Notes: generated from the letters alone by a model not told the origin. Numbered from the stretch's first letter, positions 38,201 to 52,070 are shown. The stretch is 64,000 nt of DNA from Aphidius gifuensis (GCF_014905175.1 NC_057792.1:20094963-20158962), one strand, 5' to 3'. Translations and numbers: made by a program.

Positions 38201-41076
38201 AGCAACGATTAAGGTTTCGATTTTCACCGAGAAAAAACTCATTTATTCGATTATTTTTCGTTGATATCTTTTCGTATTTTCCGAAAGATCATTAATCACT
38301 TAGTAACTCAAATAATATCCATTTTAAAACAGCTAGATTATACTGTTCAACTTCAACGATTTAATTTCGATATAAAAAAAATATTGTCTATTCAGCAGAG
38401 ACGTCTCATCTGGGACCCTCTTCTCTTTTCAATACAGATGATTTTTTTATTTCAATATATAAAAACGCCCGTGTGTTTATAAATTTTTTTTAGGAAAAAA
38501 ACAATTGATACTTTGTGCTTACGTTGAGAAAAATTATAAATTAATTATCGCATTTTTAAATCGTTTAATTATCAACAAATTAAACAGCATTAATTTTGCT
38601 TGTTTTCATTTTAAATTTGAAGCAAAATGCTTTGTTAAATCACTCATGATCGATGAGCTAATAATCCTCTTCTTTCACGTTATAAAATTTCCTGAATAAT
38701 TGCTTATTTTAATTCCTATAAAAATATTATTCAAGATTTTTTTTTGTAAAATCTTGTTAAGGGAAATTTTAAATTTTTTTTTCATATAGAACACTGTCTT
38801 ATAAAAAAATAATCATATGATGATTTTTTTTTATCATCTTTAAAAATAATGATGTATATTTATGCAAAATTTATGATCAGGTTATATCATGTTTCTTACG
38901 TAATTTAAATGATTGGATCTGATTGAATAGACCAGTATTTCCACTCAGTCTAGTTTTATAAAATATTCATTATATTACTTATCTGAATTTTTTAAATTTT
39001 AATCAGATACTTAATTAAAATAGAAATACACACAATCCCCGTGATATATAAGAAAAAAAAAAATATTAAAATAATGAATCAATATATTGTAGAGAAAAAA
39101 AATTGATAATATAAATTTTTAAATTTATATTTGAGGAACTTACCTCACGGATTGTAAGAGTATGTGACATCATTTGAATGTTGACTTGTGATTGGCTTGT
39201 AGGTAAATTATCAGTTGATCGGGATCTGGCTAATGATCTTGATCCAGTTAATACACTTCGACTTTTAAGGGACATTTCAGTACGTAAAAATACTCGTGAT
39301 ATGTAAGCAGAACTTAATCCGCGAATTCCAAATGCAGTCTTTAAAAATTTAGCTGGGCTAACCTGTTATTTAAATAAATAATTTTTTTATTATTTATTAT
39401 AATATTTTAATTGTTGATATAATATTTACCGGTATTTGGCGACTAAATTTTGAAAGTGCTGCATCAACACCATTTTTTGTTATTTCTCCCATCCACTCTG
39501 ATGTTTGTGATGATGAGTGTTTGTAAAATAACAGCACAATAGCCATTGCCATACGATATAAAACCTGTTAAATTTAAAAAAAAATAATAATATCAATTCA
39601 AAGTAATGTAAACCTTCACGGTAAATAGTAAAACAACAAGTTTTTTTTGTTAGAAAAATGTTTTTTTTTTTTTCGACAGTCGAAATCGAAATTTTATAAA
39701 ATATTCTTCAAGTTTTATGTATATATTTGTAGCTGTTATTGTTTTTTGTTGTATTTTTTGTACTCATTTTAACCCCTGACGTTCTTGAAAATTTACCACG
39801 CCCAATAATTAGTTTCTAAACACGAAAAATTCAATAAAAAAAAAGTAAAATTTCTACTAAAGACACAGCTGCTTCAGTAACTAATTATCCTAATAAAATT
39901 TCGACAACTAAAATTGTTAGAAAAACAAGTAACATTACCTCGTAATTACTAGTTGAATTTTTTAAATTATATAATTAAATACCTGAACTCGTTTAATAAA
40001 AATGCAATACTTTTTTTGATAATTTATAACAGCAATATTATTAATTAAATTATAAAATAAATTGTAAATAATTTTTAGCATTATTATTGTAATTAAATTG
40101 TACCTTTGATCCTTCGTGCAAAAACACATCCATAACTCTGACAAGATGTTGAAATGGTAATAATTGTAATATCCACCAAATCCAATCAATGTAAATTCTT
40201 TCAGCTCTTGAACCAGAACAATGCCTTGCTAAATGAACAGCTGCTGATTTAACATGTTTTTTAGTAATTTGTTCAACTGTTTTCCATGTTACTTCATAGA
40301 GTAATTTAGTTTGTGTGATAAACATTTTTTCTTTAGCAGCAACAAGACTTGCCATACAATGATAACACTCTTCTTCTACAAAAATAAAAAAATCCATTGA
40401 TATATATAATTATAATACATAAGAAAATATAAATTAAATTACCTGGCATAAAGTGTAATAAAAGTGCTGTCATTGGATAAAGTGATGGACTATATGTTAT
40501 ATCAGGACAAGCATAACCAAGAACAGAAACAACTCTGTCAGCAACACTTCGTCCTTTTCTTGTTAAATTATATGATAGACAATGTGTACTGTCAACAAAT
40601 GGTGGTAGCATTATTGATTTTTCCGGAAGTTCTATAAAGCAAAAAAATAAAGTTATTTTTTATTTTAATAATTGATACAATATTTATAAAATAAAATAAT
40701 TACCAGTTGTTCCAAAAACTTGATTAACCATGTCCCAATAAAAACCATCTAGCATACTTTTTCCATGGGCATGTTGTTGACACAATGCAGGCCATAATTG
40801 TGCTCTAATACCATTACTTAATGGCCATGCATTTTCTCGTAATAATAATTTAACTTCTCTTTTTCTACCTGCTTGTAATAGTGTATTAATATCATTGAAT
40901 GTTTTTAATGTTTGTTTTTTAGTTACTGGAGATTCTGGTTGTACAACAATATTCGATGTATCGACATGTGGTGGAAACACATCGTCGATATCGGTGTTTG
41001 TTTCTTCTTCAAGTACCGACAACATATTAGATGAATTATTTATTGTCGGGGATGATGAATGTGTTGTTAATAGCAT
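32280..41076 (-). CDS. sky: Skywalker / TBC1D24 (TBC-TLDc RabGAP-like protein)
   Basis: Exons 41076-40704, 40631-40443, 40375-40104, 39564-39430, 39362-39144, 37789-37760, 35322-35236, 33102-32944, 32866-32637 and 32421-32280 join to 612 in-frame codons (611 aa). Exons 1-5 form the TBC domain (LRENAWPLSNGIRAQLWPAL, CPDITYSPSLYPMTALLLH, IYIDWIWWILQLLPF). Exons 8-10 form the TLDc domain (VFGAYCSTRWCERN, YFGTGETFLF, MFMAADAKMITIGGG-like, CSTFNNPPLC). In flies Skywalker acts on Rab35 and controls synaptic-vesicle traffic through endosomes; human TBC1D24 is linked to epilepsy and deafness. The two tiny phase-0 exons between the domains are probably alternative cassettes. The start is the first in-frame ATG; an upstream exon could extend the N-terminus. 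Human length is 559 aa. Confidence 0.93.
35236..35322 (-). other. sky: 87-nt cassette exon of skywalker
   Basis: Acceptor GATAG, 29 codons beginning GAHSPGPRALSMG, donor GTAAGT. It is phase 0 at both ends and isolated by introns of about 2.1 and 2.4 kb, so it can be skipped without shifting frame. Confidence 0.65.
37760..37789 (-). other. sky: 30-nt phase-0 microexon of skywalker
   Basis: Acceptor TTTTCAG, 30 nt encoding KECEDTYKDR, donor GTATTG. It lies between the exon ending LTIRE and the 87-nt exon. It keeps frame whether included or skipped. Confidence 0.6.
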
Positions 41077-41092
41077 GGCAACATCATCAACT

Positions 41093-41176
41093 CTACGGCG
41101 CACAACAAGCCATCTCTACTGATGTTGATGTCCGTAGAGATGCCTATGTAAGATCAACTGAAGTTTTAATTTTCAT
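41093..41176 (-). promoter_or_regulatory. Two short upstream ORFs before the sky start codon
   Basis: Just after an acceptor-like site (TTTTTAG at about 41180) two ATGs open short ORFs: 41176-41144 (10 codons plus stop) and 41113-41093 (MACCAP plus stop). Both end before the main ATG at 41076. If this leader is used, they may lower translation of Skywalker. Confidence 0.4.
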
Positions 41177-44100
41177 TATCTAAAAACAAACAATAATTAT
41201 ATTTATTTAATTCAAGTATTTTTTTAGCAAAACAATCAACTAAATATTCGATTAATTAATTTTTTAATTATTTAAAAATTTTTTTTTTAATTCATCATAT
41301 TGACAAGAGTTTAGAAATATTTGCTGATCTAACATCAAGTGACTACATCAATTCGTTTAGAAGCTAGGTATAATTTTTTTATTTTTTTTCTTCCGGGGAT
41401 AAATGCAATACAAAGTCTGGCTACCTACGTAAAAAAAAAATTTAATTTAATAATTATAACGATAAAGCTAGAAAAAAAAAAAATGTAATGATTTAAAAAA
41501 TTAAAATTTTAAATGAGTCGTAATTTTTACAACTAAAAATAAGACAAAATAAAAATATAAGAGCAATTTGCTTTTTATTAATATCTTTTTTTTTAATTTG
41601 TAATAAAAATTTTTGATATCTAATGTATGTTTTGATCGTATTTATTAATTTTTTTAAAAATACATCAAACTAGTGTTGGCGAAAAAGAAAAATAAAAAAA
41701 TATTATATGGCTTTCAAATCACTTGAAAAGCACTCTGAATTTATAAATATAATCAGATGATAGTAAAAGCTAAAAATGCAACAGATGAAAAAATGTTTTT
41801 ATTTTAAATAAACTATGAAAGATTTAAAATAATACTTAAAATTAGCAACTTGTGTAGTTACGTGTACGATAAAATTTCTGTACATAACTAAATTTTCGTT
41901 GAAATAAAAAATAGAAAAGGTCAAGGACAAAAATTATAATTAATATTTAATATAATATTAACAAAAACTTGTATTTATAATTTAAATAAATATATTTTTA
42001 AATTGTTTAATTCAGTTGAAAAAAAAATATATAATTTTCTTTTTTCTTTTCGAATTTAACAGGTCGTAATTGTTTTTTTTTTTTTTTTATTTTTTTCGAT
42101 CATTATTTTGCCAGTAATCGAAACTCATTATTTACAATGTGATACTGCGTGTGGGATGCTCCAAGTGAAATTGATCTGCCACTTAAATCACCTCAGATTT
42201 TATTTTTTTTGTCAATTTATCTTTCAATTTACAGATTTTTTTTTTTCGAAACTAATTTTTTTTTATATTTAAAAATGCTTTTAAAGGTAAAAAAAAAAAA
42301 TTTCTATAAACGAATTATTTTAAAAACTGTATTATAAAATTGTCTATAATTTAAAAAAATAAATATCAAAATTAAAAAACTACAGCTGACTGAAATTGGC
42401 GCAAAAAAAACTGTCAATATTTAAGGCGTTTTTTAAAATTGGACAGTTGACAAACAAAAAATATTTACAAACTCAACTAGCATAATAAAAATGACTCTTA
42501 AATTTCACTAAAAAAAAAAGCATTTTATAAATAACATTAAATAATTTAAATAATTGTAAATTTGTTGGTAAAATAATACGTCGATAGGAAGGTGGTGGTC
42601 ACAAATCACAATTGGCTGTGACATAATAATTCTGATAGGGAGGATCACGCATTCAAAATAACTTTGCAACAAAAGCCGGAAAAAATTAAAATATATTTTA
42701 AAAAAATTCATGTCATAATACATTCCTATATACATTTCCAAAAAAAAACTCAAAACTATATTTCTACAAAATTCAGAAACTTGTATTTTCATTTTCTTCT
42801 CGGTTAAATTTGTTTTTTTTTTTTCAAGTCAATAAACAAAAAGAATAAAAAAAAAAAAAAAATTTCGTGATAAATAAATTACGCTGTTGATATAATTAAA
42901 TAAATTATATTTTTGTTTTTGTTGCTACGTTGACAATCCCAATTGACATCTAGATGTTATGACTGTATTAAAAAAAAATGATTTAAAAAAAAAAAAAAAA
43001 TCAGCACAGCTGAAATTTCGAAATTTTTCATACTCAATCTCTTGTCGAATTATTAAAAAATAATAACAATAATAATAATTTAATTCACGTATGAATGGGC
43101 AAATTGTCAATTTTTTTTTTTGCATTATTAATGATAAATCGCGGGTGTAACGATGGCATTTATCCAATATGTTTGCCAACATTTTTGTTCTGTTCTAAAC
43201 AGAATGATCTTCATATCTAGACTGAATGCTGACATCCGGGCGTATTTAATAGAAAAAATTTTATTCTTATTACTTGACTAAAACTTTACATTATAACAGT
43301 GTAAAATAATTAATTTTCCATAAAAATAATACAAAAATATATTAATGAGGATGCAGTTAAAAAAAAAAAAAAAAAGGAATCAATTTAAAAAAGGCAAATG
43401 AACTGTGTGTGGAAATAAGCCATGACAAATCCATATATTTAAGGTCGAGAATGTTACGCGTGTAATGTTAGTTGACATTGCCATTAGTACAGCTGAATGT
43501 CGTACATAGTTTTTGATTAACAAGATAAAATTGATAGAGACTGCGTGAAAAATAAAGAGGAGTAAAGTGGACATGTCAGAAAATTAAAAAAAAAAATTTA
43601 TAACAATGAAAAAGGGACGACAATCAAAAGCCACCAAAATCAAATTGTTTAATCGTTGATCTTGACTAACATTTAACATCATAAATAAAGCTCATTGATA
43701 ATTAAAAATTTATAATTACCGCAAGCAAGCTCCAATGTATCCAAATAAAAATTATATTTCAATTTTCAAAATTAATATCTAATAATGTCCATTGAAATAG
43801 TTGATTGATCTATTCATAAAACAGTCATCAATCCATTCCCAAAAAAAAAAAAAAAACAAAGTTATTTAATATTATTAATAATAAATAAATAAAAAAATTA
43901 AATTTTTTTTTTAGATCAAAACAGACTATTTCCTTGTTCAATATAATTTATTGTTCATTTGTCGACTTCATGCGCAATGAAACTAAATTACAAACGCAAA
44001 CTTGAAGGAAAAAAAATAAAAAAAAAAATTATTCGTCAAGCACCAATATATCAAGAGACAAGTTAACTAAACACACCACTAACGTTAAATTATTATATAT

Positions 44101-45720
44101 ATATTTGTAGTAACAAAAAGGCGTAAATGTATATAATGATATCAATGTAGTTACGACATTTAGCTACAACAATGACGGATAAATATTATTCACACAGCAC
44201 ATAATACACACCTCAATCTTTTGTGTTTAAAAAAAAAAAAATATTACTCTTTTTTTTCGTTGCAGGCGTGCGTGTTGATCTCTCACGTTTATATATTATT
44301 TTTTTTTTTTTTTTTTATATGTAGATGTAGACTTGTCGTATCGTGCAAAAACACTGCACCGAATTATAATTAATTTGTTTGTCTCCCCACCTAGAGTATC
44401 ACGCGATACAAAATGTTACTGCGAAAGATGACACTGTCCAACTTTTTACTGTGTGTATTGATGAGTTGCTTACTGTTTTATTTACAATTACACTTTGTTT
44501 ATAATTTTATTATTATCATCTATTTTTATTCACAAATATTATGCTCATTTGTGTTTAGAAAAAACCGTAGAAACAAATTGATTATATCTTTTTTCTCTGA
44601 TTTTTTCTATAACATGCTCTTTTTGGTTGATTGTCTTCATGTATTATTTTGTTGCTTTAGAGTTTAGACACTGACATGTAAAATTTACTCACATACTGAC
44701 ACATACACAACAGAGACTGTTTATTTTTTTTTTTTATTTGTTTTTATTTATTTTTTTTTACTCCCTTTTTTGGAGTAATTAAATTTGGGGGAGAATATAC
44801 CGAACCAGCCCTCTAGTCATTTGACAATTGCCGCGATGTCTGCTTTACCATGATGAAATAAAATTCATTATTTTTTCATCGATTTTCTTGGTAATTCATT
44901 TGGAAATATACCTTTATCAATTAATCACAGTCGGTTGCGCATGACACTGAGTCATGTGCAGTAATATTCGTTGACTCTTTTTTTTTTTTTTTATAAAGAA
45001 ATTTATACAAATAATGAAAATTTTTATTAAAAAATAAATGAAAATGCTTATAATTTATTATAATTTATTAGTTGAAATTAATGTCCTAAAATTGCACTAA
45101 TTTATTAACTATTTTAAGGGTGGTTTTCACTGTTTTCTCTCAAGTTTTCCAATTTTTTTTTTATCAATTATATATTATAGGTATGTTTATAATAATTGTA
45201 TAATAATTTTCCACTGTCTATTAATAGAAACAACTATGTAAATTTTTAATCCAGATATCAATGGGAAAATTTATTTTCTTCTGGTAATAAATTGACAGTG
45301 GACACCTGCCTTTACAGTGCAATTAATTAATAAAATTCAACGTATAAAGTGACCTTAATATATTATGAAAATTAAATTTGATTATTGTTGACTATTGTTG
45401 ACTAATTTATAATCAGTAAATAATTGTCAAAAAATTGCTTATCAATTTTTATATTCAACCTGAAGACCTGATCCACAAGTTAGCATTAATTAAGTAAATA
45501 TTAATTTTTTTTTTAAATATTTATTTATAAAATGGGTTTATGAAAAATAGTAAAATTCATTTATAAATAATGATGATTTATTATACTTTTAATTTATCCA
45601 TAATGAAAAACAATACTCCTATAATCTCTTGAATGATTTAACAACTATTATTTAAGTTAAATTTACTTATCAAATAATTATTTTTGTTTGTATTTTGTTT
45701 TCTGGTAAACAGAGTATGAC
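41177..45720. other. Upstream region of skywalker, no gene seen
   Basis: About 4.5 kb of AT-rich DNA between sky and zucchini. It probably holds sky 5' UTR exon(s) and promoter; a less AT-rich patch lies near 44260-44410. Short hydrophobic ORFs here (e.g. 44413-44667) follow from base composition. No conserved protein or RNA was recognised. Confidence 0.5.
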
Positions 45721-46532
45721 TTATTTTTTCCAAATTCTCACAAATTCATTGAAAAATGCTTTAACAAAAACATCATCATTTGTAATTAAAATACTATCAT
45801 AATTTCCATAAAATGCTTGCATTGTCCAATTGGTGCTACCATAAATCATTATTTCCTCATCAATAATTGCAAATTTGTGATGCATTAAACTTGCATTTGA
45901 TCCATGTATTTGTATTATTATTCCTAAACAAATAAACTCACAATTAGCTTGTAAATTATTGTAGACAAATATAATTTAAAGAAAAATAGAGTCAACAAAC
46001 CTGCACGTCTCATTCGATTAATTTGATCACCACAAACTGAATTACCAGCCATACTTGTATCAATAATTGCTCTTACACAAACATTATTTTCACGTACTTT
46101 AATTGCAGCATCAACAAGATCATGGCATGTTATAATATACATTGATAAATCCAATGTTTTTTTTGCCATACTCATGTAATGAACCAGTCGGCTAATTAAA
46201 AAATAAAATTCATTAGTTATTTAATAATATAAAAAACAATAATATACTCTCTTCATGTTGATTTATCATCAACATAAAATAAATTAATTGAAAAAAAATT
46301 ATTACTTGACATTTGCAACTGCACACATATTTTTTCCACAAGCTTTTCTGCTATTTGCATGATTTCTACAATAACTACTTTGATCAGAAAACAAAAGAAC
46401 TTCTGAAATTTTTTTTTTCTCATTATTATTATCAATGGCATTTTGAATTTTCCATTTTTTCCATAATTGCCAAGCAATTTCACTTCCAGCTACAGCCATA
46501 ACAACAACAACAACTCGTTTAATTGATAACAT
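45721..46532 (-). CDS. zuc: Zucchini / PLD6 (mitochondrial HKD-family endonuclease)
   Basis: Exons 46532-46306, 46191-46001 and 45923-45721 encode 206 aa. The N-terminus MLSIKRVVVVVMAVAGSEIA is a hydrophobic anchor followed by a basic stretch, as in the outer-mitochondrial-membrane anchor of PLD6. A cysteine-containing segment (YCRNHANSRKACGKNMC) matches the family's zinc-binding insert. The single catalytic HKD motif H-x-K-x4-D is present in MHHKFAIID, followed by the conserved GSTNWTMQA. PLD6 proteins dimerise to form one active site. In flies Zucchini cleaves piRNA precursors at the mitochondrial surface to make phased piRNA 5' ends. The active motif is intact, so a working enzyme is expected. 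GTF3C6 is divergent from it, about 290 bp away. Length is slightly short of the fly protein (about 250 aa). Confidence 0.92.
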
Positions 46533-46820
46533 TTTTGTTGATAGAAAATTAAAACAACGTGTTGATGATGAATTTATTTTGTTTATACTGTTGCAAGCTT
46601 TGTCTATGAATACATATTTTAATGAGTAGGGTGTCGAATAACACAAAAAAAAAAAAAAAAGGAGAGGGGGTTACTCAGTGATGACTAATGACCCATGTTT
46701 ACATAAAAATTAAAATCATAACCCAATCACAATTGACACACACTTTATGGTGACAACTGACAAGTTGACAACTAACACTTGTAAAATTTAATTAAAAAAT
46801 AAATTATTTCAGTTTCAATA
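46533..46820. promoter_or_regulatory. Divergent promoter between zucchini and GTF3C6
   Basis: The 288 bp between the two opposed start codons should serve both genes. It contains a run of A followed by GGAGAGGGGG at about 46650-46670 and no clear TATA box. Confidence 0.5.
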
Positions 46821-48011
46821 ATGACATTTGATAATGATGAACTGCAAGATGACGAAGAAGAAACAATTGTTTATGTTGAATTTGAAAGTACATCTGGTAA
46901 TGATGCATTTCTCAGTGAAAAACTTCAATTGGACATGATTGGATTGGATACTGAGCATCCAATAATGAGAATAAATGGACGGGTAAGATATAAAAATATA
47001 TTTAAAATAAAATATCAACGCAATTATTAATGAAAATTAAAATTTTAGCATTATGAAGGTACTTATGAAGATGCTGTTGGTACTTGTATGCTGTTTGATA
47101 AAGATAATCCAAAAGTAGAAGATCCAGTATTTGATAAAACACCAAATATTCGTTATAATACTAAAACTAAAAAAATATTAAAAATGAAACGGGTATTTGT
47201 TAAGCCAAGATTAGAAGTTCTTGGTGATTCAAATTGTTCAAGTTGTATACCAAATATTGAGACAATTAAAGAAGCTGGTGTACCACCAAAATATCAACAA
47301 GATGCATTATTATTATGGGAAAAAATAAGAAATGAAAGACTTGAAGCACGTAATGATTATTTAGAAAAACAAAAACAAAGAACAGAAAAAAGACAACGTG
47401 GTATTGAGCCAGATTCAGATTCAGATGAAGATAATCCATTTGTTATGTATAAAAATAAAGATGCTGATGATAAAATTAATCAAACAAAAAATGATACTGT
47501 TAAAAATAAAAGTCAAGAGTTAAATAAGAAAAAAATTGCCAACTCTTCTGATATTCTTCGAGTAAATTTACAAAGAATTGATGCACCAAGTAGTTCAAAA
47601 AATTCAAATACCATTAAAACATCAGAAAAAAATATATCTGTTGATAAAAAAACATCAAAAAATAATCCAGGTGTTGATAATTTAATTTTGAAAAATAATA
47701 AAAAAGCTAGTTCATCTAAAGATAATGGAAATTTACAAATAATTGATACTGAAGTAGCATCTTGTAGCAAAATGACTACAATTATTGATGAAAATAAATC
47801 TTTAAAAAATGATCATGTAGTTGGAAAGAGTGTTGACGAAGCTGTTGTTGATGATAATAAATCAAAAGAATCCACAAGTCAAACTGTAAATGATACACCA
47901 CCCTCAAAACAACAAAAAAGAGCAGCAAAAATGCAAGAAATATCTGAAAGATTTAGAAGATCAGCATGTTTAATGAAGCTACAAACAGATAAAACAAAAA
48001 AAGATTCTTAA
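46821..48011 (+). CDS. GTF3C6: TFIIIC subunit 6 (GTF3C6 / TFIIIC35)
   Basis: Two exons, 46821-46982 and 47049-48011, phase 0, encode 374 aa. The N-terminal ~110 aa matches GTF3C6: an acidic start, ETIVYVEFES, MIGLDTEHPIMRINGR, then HYEGTYEDAVGTCMLF. This beta-rich fold pairs with another TFIIIC subunit (TFIIIC90/102 side) in the factor that binds A and B boxes of tRNA genes for RNA polymerase III. After it comes a conserved stretch (EAGVPPKYQQDALLLWEKIR) with a charged coiled-coil, then a long Lys/Ser/Asn-rich disordered tail that is probably lineage-specific. Human GTF3C6 is about 213 aa, so the tail accounts for the extra length. The 3' end is convergent with PPAT, about 256 bp apart. Confidence 0.85.
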
Positions 48012-48267
48012 TTTTCATATATTTTTTCATGTAAATAATTAAATTTTTCATTTTTCTTTATTTATTACAAATATATTTTCTAAAAAATAGATTAATTATA
48101 AAGAATCAGTAAATTTGACAATTTGATAATTAAAAAAAAAAAAAAAAGATTAAGCAAAAAAAAAATATTGCAATACAAAAAATTAATAAAAAAATTAATC
48201 ATCATCAAAATTGTCATGTTTTTTCTTATTTTTAAAAATATAATATTTGATTTTCCATAATGTTAAT

Positions 48268-49954
48268 CTACCAATCAAGATCTCTTGGTAGTTCATCAGG
48301 ATATTCACCAGTGAGACAAGCTGTACAATGACCAATATAACTGCTTTCACGATTATCCATACCATGTCTGACAGCTTCAACAAGTCCATCAACTGATAAA
48401 TAAGTTAGGGTATCAGCTCCAACATGTTTAGCTAATTTAATATTATCCAATCTATTTGCAATTAATTCTTCTCTTGTTGGAATATTTATACCCATGTAAC
48501 AAGGATACTTAAGAGGTGGAGAAGCAATTTTCACATGAACCTGTTAAAATTAAAACAAACAATTTGTAATAAATAAAATTTAATAATTTAAAATGAATTA
48601 AGTTATTTTAAATTACCTCTTTAGCTCCAGCATCACGTAACAATTTAATAATTGGACCAATTGTATTACCCCTGACAATTGAATCATCAATGAGAATTAA
48701 TCTTTTACCTTTGACATTTTCTGATAGTGCACCAAATTTTTTAGCAACACCTAATTGTCTTAGTCTTGTACTTGGTTGAATAAATGTACGTCCAACATAA
48801 CGATTTTTACATAGTACCTCAGCAAATGGTACTTGTGATTGTCTTGCATATCCATGTGCAGCAGCTGTACCAGATTCAGGTACTGAACTAACAATATCAG
48901 CTTCAACTGGTGATTCAATAGCCAACATTCTTCCACATTGCATACGTACTGAATAAACCATTTGTCCTTCAAATATACTATCACTTCTTGCAAAATAAAC
49001 ATATTCAAATATACAAAATGCTTGTGGTTTTTTTTCAGGTCTATCAACAATGTCAATTGTTTTAATTCCTTCACGTGTTAATTCAACAATTTCACCAGGA
49101 AATACTTCACGTACATAACGTGCTCCAATACTAAGAAAACCACATGATTCAGATGATATAACCCAACCATCAGCATCATCATCATCATCTGATTCATTAT
49201 TAGCAAGTTTACCAATTGGTACAATTTTACCTATACACAATGGACGATTACCATATGGATCACGTACACCATATATTTTATCTCTTTGCATAATAACAAG
49301 TGAATATGATAATGGTGCAAGTTGCATTAAATGTTTAATTCTTGCTGGCCAATCTGGTCCATTAACTTCACCCTCTGGTGGATTTAAACATAATGCTTGT
49401 GTTATAAGTTCTGAATCAGATAATGTTGATAAACCAACACCTCTACCAAGTACCATTTTTCTTAATGATTCTGTATTAACTAATTCACCATTATGTGCAA
49501 CAGCCAATGCTCCATGTGCAGTATGTACAACAAATGGTTGACAATTAACTTCTTCACTTGCTGCACTTGTACTGTAACGTGTATGTCCAATACCAAGATT
49601 ACCACGTAATTTTTTTATACTATCATCAGTAAATATATTATTTATCATTCCCATACCTTTATGTACATGAAATGATTTAGCACATACACCTTGACTTGTT
49701 ACAATACCAGCTGATTCTTGACCTCTGTGTTGAAGTGCAACAAGACCAAGACAAATAACTTGACTTACATCCATTTGTGATGGCCAATCACCAGCAGCAA
49801 TACAACCAAAAACACCACATTCATGAGTTAAACCAGATAATTTTTGTCCACGAGTTTCACCTTTACTTCTTGCTTGTTTTTTTTCCATTTTATTATCATC
49901 ATCACCATCACCACTCACTGTTAAATGAGATATTGATTCTGAACAAGCTTCCAT
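48268..49954 (-). CDS. Prat: Amidophosphoribosyltransferase (PPAT / Prat), purine biosynthesis step 1
   Basis: Exons 49954-48617 and 48540-48268 encode 536 aa (human about 517). The enzyme converts PRPP and glutamine to 5-phosphoribosylamine, the first committed step of IMP synthesis. The N-terminal glutamine amidotransferase (Ntn) domain has its nucleophile in HECGVFGC; this Cys is residue 46, so the first 45 residues are a propeptide to be removed. Other motifs are QHRGQESAGIV, GHTRYST and VAHNGELVN. The C-terminal phosphoribosyltransferase domain has the PRPP loop LILIDDSIVRGNT and SVPESGTAAAHGYA. Cysteines in GHCTACLTGEYP and nearby fit the Fe-S cluster ligands of the family. The start is the first ATG after a GTG in the same frame. 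A partial copy of exon 2 sits at 61.1 kb. Confidence 0.96.
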
Positions 49955-52060
49955 TGTCACTAATGTAACACTTATTGTGTCTCTTAAAATCTAATGAACA
50001 AAATAAATTAAATTTTATTCTATTTTATTTATTTTTTAAATTATAAATTGCAATATGTAGAACAAAAAAAAATATGTTTATTGTTATCAGATGAATGTGT
50101 TGAAATAGCACCCTCGAGGTCAGTAAATAAAATAACAAGATTTAACATTATATACGTATTTTAAATATTGCACAAACATTAAACTCTAATCAAATAATTT
50201 TACGCAAATAATTATCTTCATTTATATTTTCTTGTAAACTATTGACCCCCCACGAATACCAGATAGTATATCATGTTTTGTTTTTTTATATTTTTAATAT
50301 TACTTTTCAGGCTGCATATATATTTTTTTATTTTGTTTAAATGTTGATTAAATAATAGAACAGTTTCATCATTTATCATGATAATCAAAGCTCTGTAAAT
50401 TTGATAGCTCATTTCTTTTTTTTTTTGGAATAATTCAAAAATTAAAATCACCTGTTGCTAATTAATTTTTCTTGATTAAAATTCTTAAAATAAACTCATT
50501 GTATTGTTTATTTTAAAAAAAAATAACTAATGTTTAAAAACATATAAAAAACAATTTAACAAATTAAAATATTTTTTAAAAAAATTGATAATTTTTTTAC
50601 TCAAAATTAAAATTTATAAATAATTAACTCTACTTGTTTTTACAGGTGAAAAAAAAATTTATTTAAATAAAATAATAGTTAAATAAACAATACAAAATTT
50701 TGTTTAAAAAATTTATAATTTTATTTTGTTTAAATAATTTAAAATTGTTATGTAAAATATAAAAATTAATTGTGAATTTGTTGTGATTGGTTGTATATTA
50801 TCTTTGGACCCCACGCGTTGTTTTTTATTGAAAATTAATCACCGAAAAACTAACGACGTAGATATAATTTAATGAGAAATTTTTTTTTTATTATATTGAA
50901 TTTAGTAGCACGTGATAGGAAAAATATAATCCGATAACATCAACTGATTTTGGGCGCCGAATAACGCGAATATGACATGAGCTATAATGCTAAAATTCTA
51001 GTATTTGATTAAGCTATGACTTTACTATTTATTTAACTATTCACAAATAGTTTAATTAATAAATATATATTTGATTAAATATTTTTAATAAAATATAATT
51101 GTAAAATTAATTATTAATATTTACCCCTGATTAGTACTGTCTCGATAATTATGAGTAATTAAAAATTGACAAGTCAAATTTTAATAAACAAAATATTTTT
51201 TTTAGCAAACAACACGTGTTTCTACGTATTGCATATCCACGCTTATTTCTTGGAAATTCCTGATTGTTCAAATCATGATGTAAATGGAATTTTTTTTTTT
51301 TATTTGGCTACTTTACACAGTTGATTTTTGTTAAAAAATTATTCCACGCATGACAATGAGTGCTGCGCATTGATATTTATTTTGAAAAAAAGAAAAATTC
51401 AATATTATTAATAAGCAATAACAATAAATAAAAACATTATTATTTACTAGTATATTGTTTAATAATAATTTATAATATTTATTATATTTATCAAGTCGAT
51501 TGATGATTTTAAATTTTATTTATAAAAAAATTCACCACAATTCAAGATACTTTCCTTTTTTAAATTTTATAAATTGATAATAATTATAAATAAAAATAAA
51601 ATGATTTATAATTTGTTTAAATAACAATTATTTAATGAATTATTATTGTTGATAATTTTATAATTTATTTTTTTATTAACTTTAAATGGCTACCGGAAAT
51701 CAGTCAATGACTTTATTAGTTTCTACCGCTTCCAAATTGGAGCTAGACCACGTGATGATTCGTCCCATTCGGCATTCTTTTGCTTGCTTTTGCTGGAGCT
51801 CACTGAATCCACTGATCTGCTGACAATCAGTTATCAGAAAAATACAAGTCAATTGATATTTAATTAATTTGATTAATAAAAATGAAAAAAGGTATGTAGT
51901 TTCATTATTTAATAACGTATTGTTAAATAATTTAAAATAATTATATTTATATTTTAACAAATTGAATGTGCCATGCTTTCAAATTTGGAGCACATGTCTA
52001 GAAATTCAATATTCTAAATGAACAATTGTTTAAAATTTTAATTAATCTTCTTATTAATGG
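49955..52060. other. PPAT upstream region, no gene seen
   Basis: AT-rich DNA upstream of PPAT. It includes the probable PPAT 5' UTR exon and promoter (less AT-rich patches near 50800 and 50930-50980). No conserved ORF. A GC-richer patch at 51700-51830 may be the start of the transcript unit next to it. Confidence 0.45.
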
Positions 52061-52070
52061 TTTTCCACCA

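Noticed and set aside
44413..44667. Hydrophobic 84-codon ORF that resembles a membrane protein
   Set aside because: Its composition (Phe, Leu, Ile from T-rich DNA) is what random T-rich sequence gives; no motif, splice context or promoter.
49777..49968. His-rich ORF on the plus strand
   Set aside because: It is antisense to the N-terminus of PPAT.
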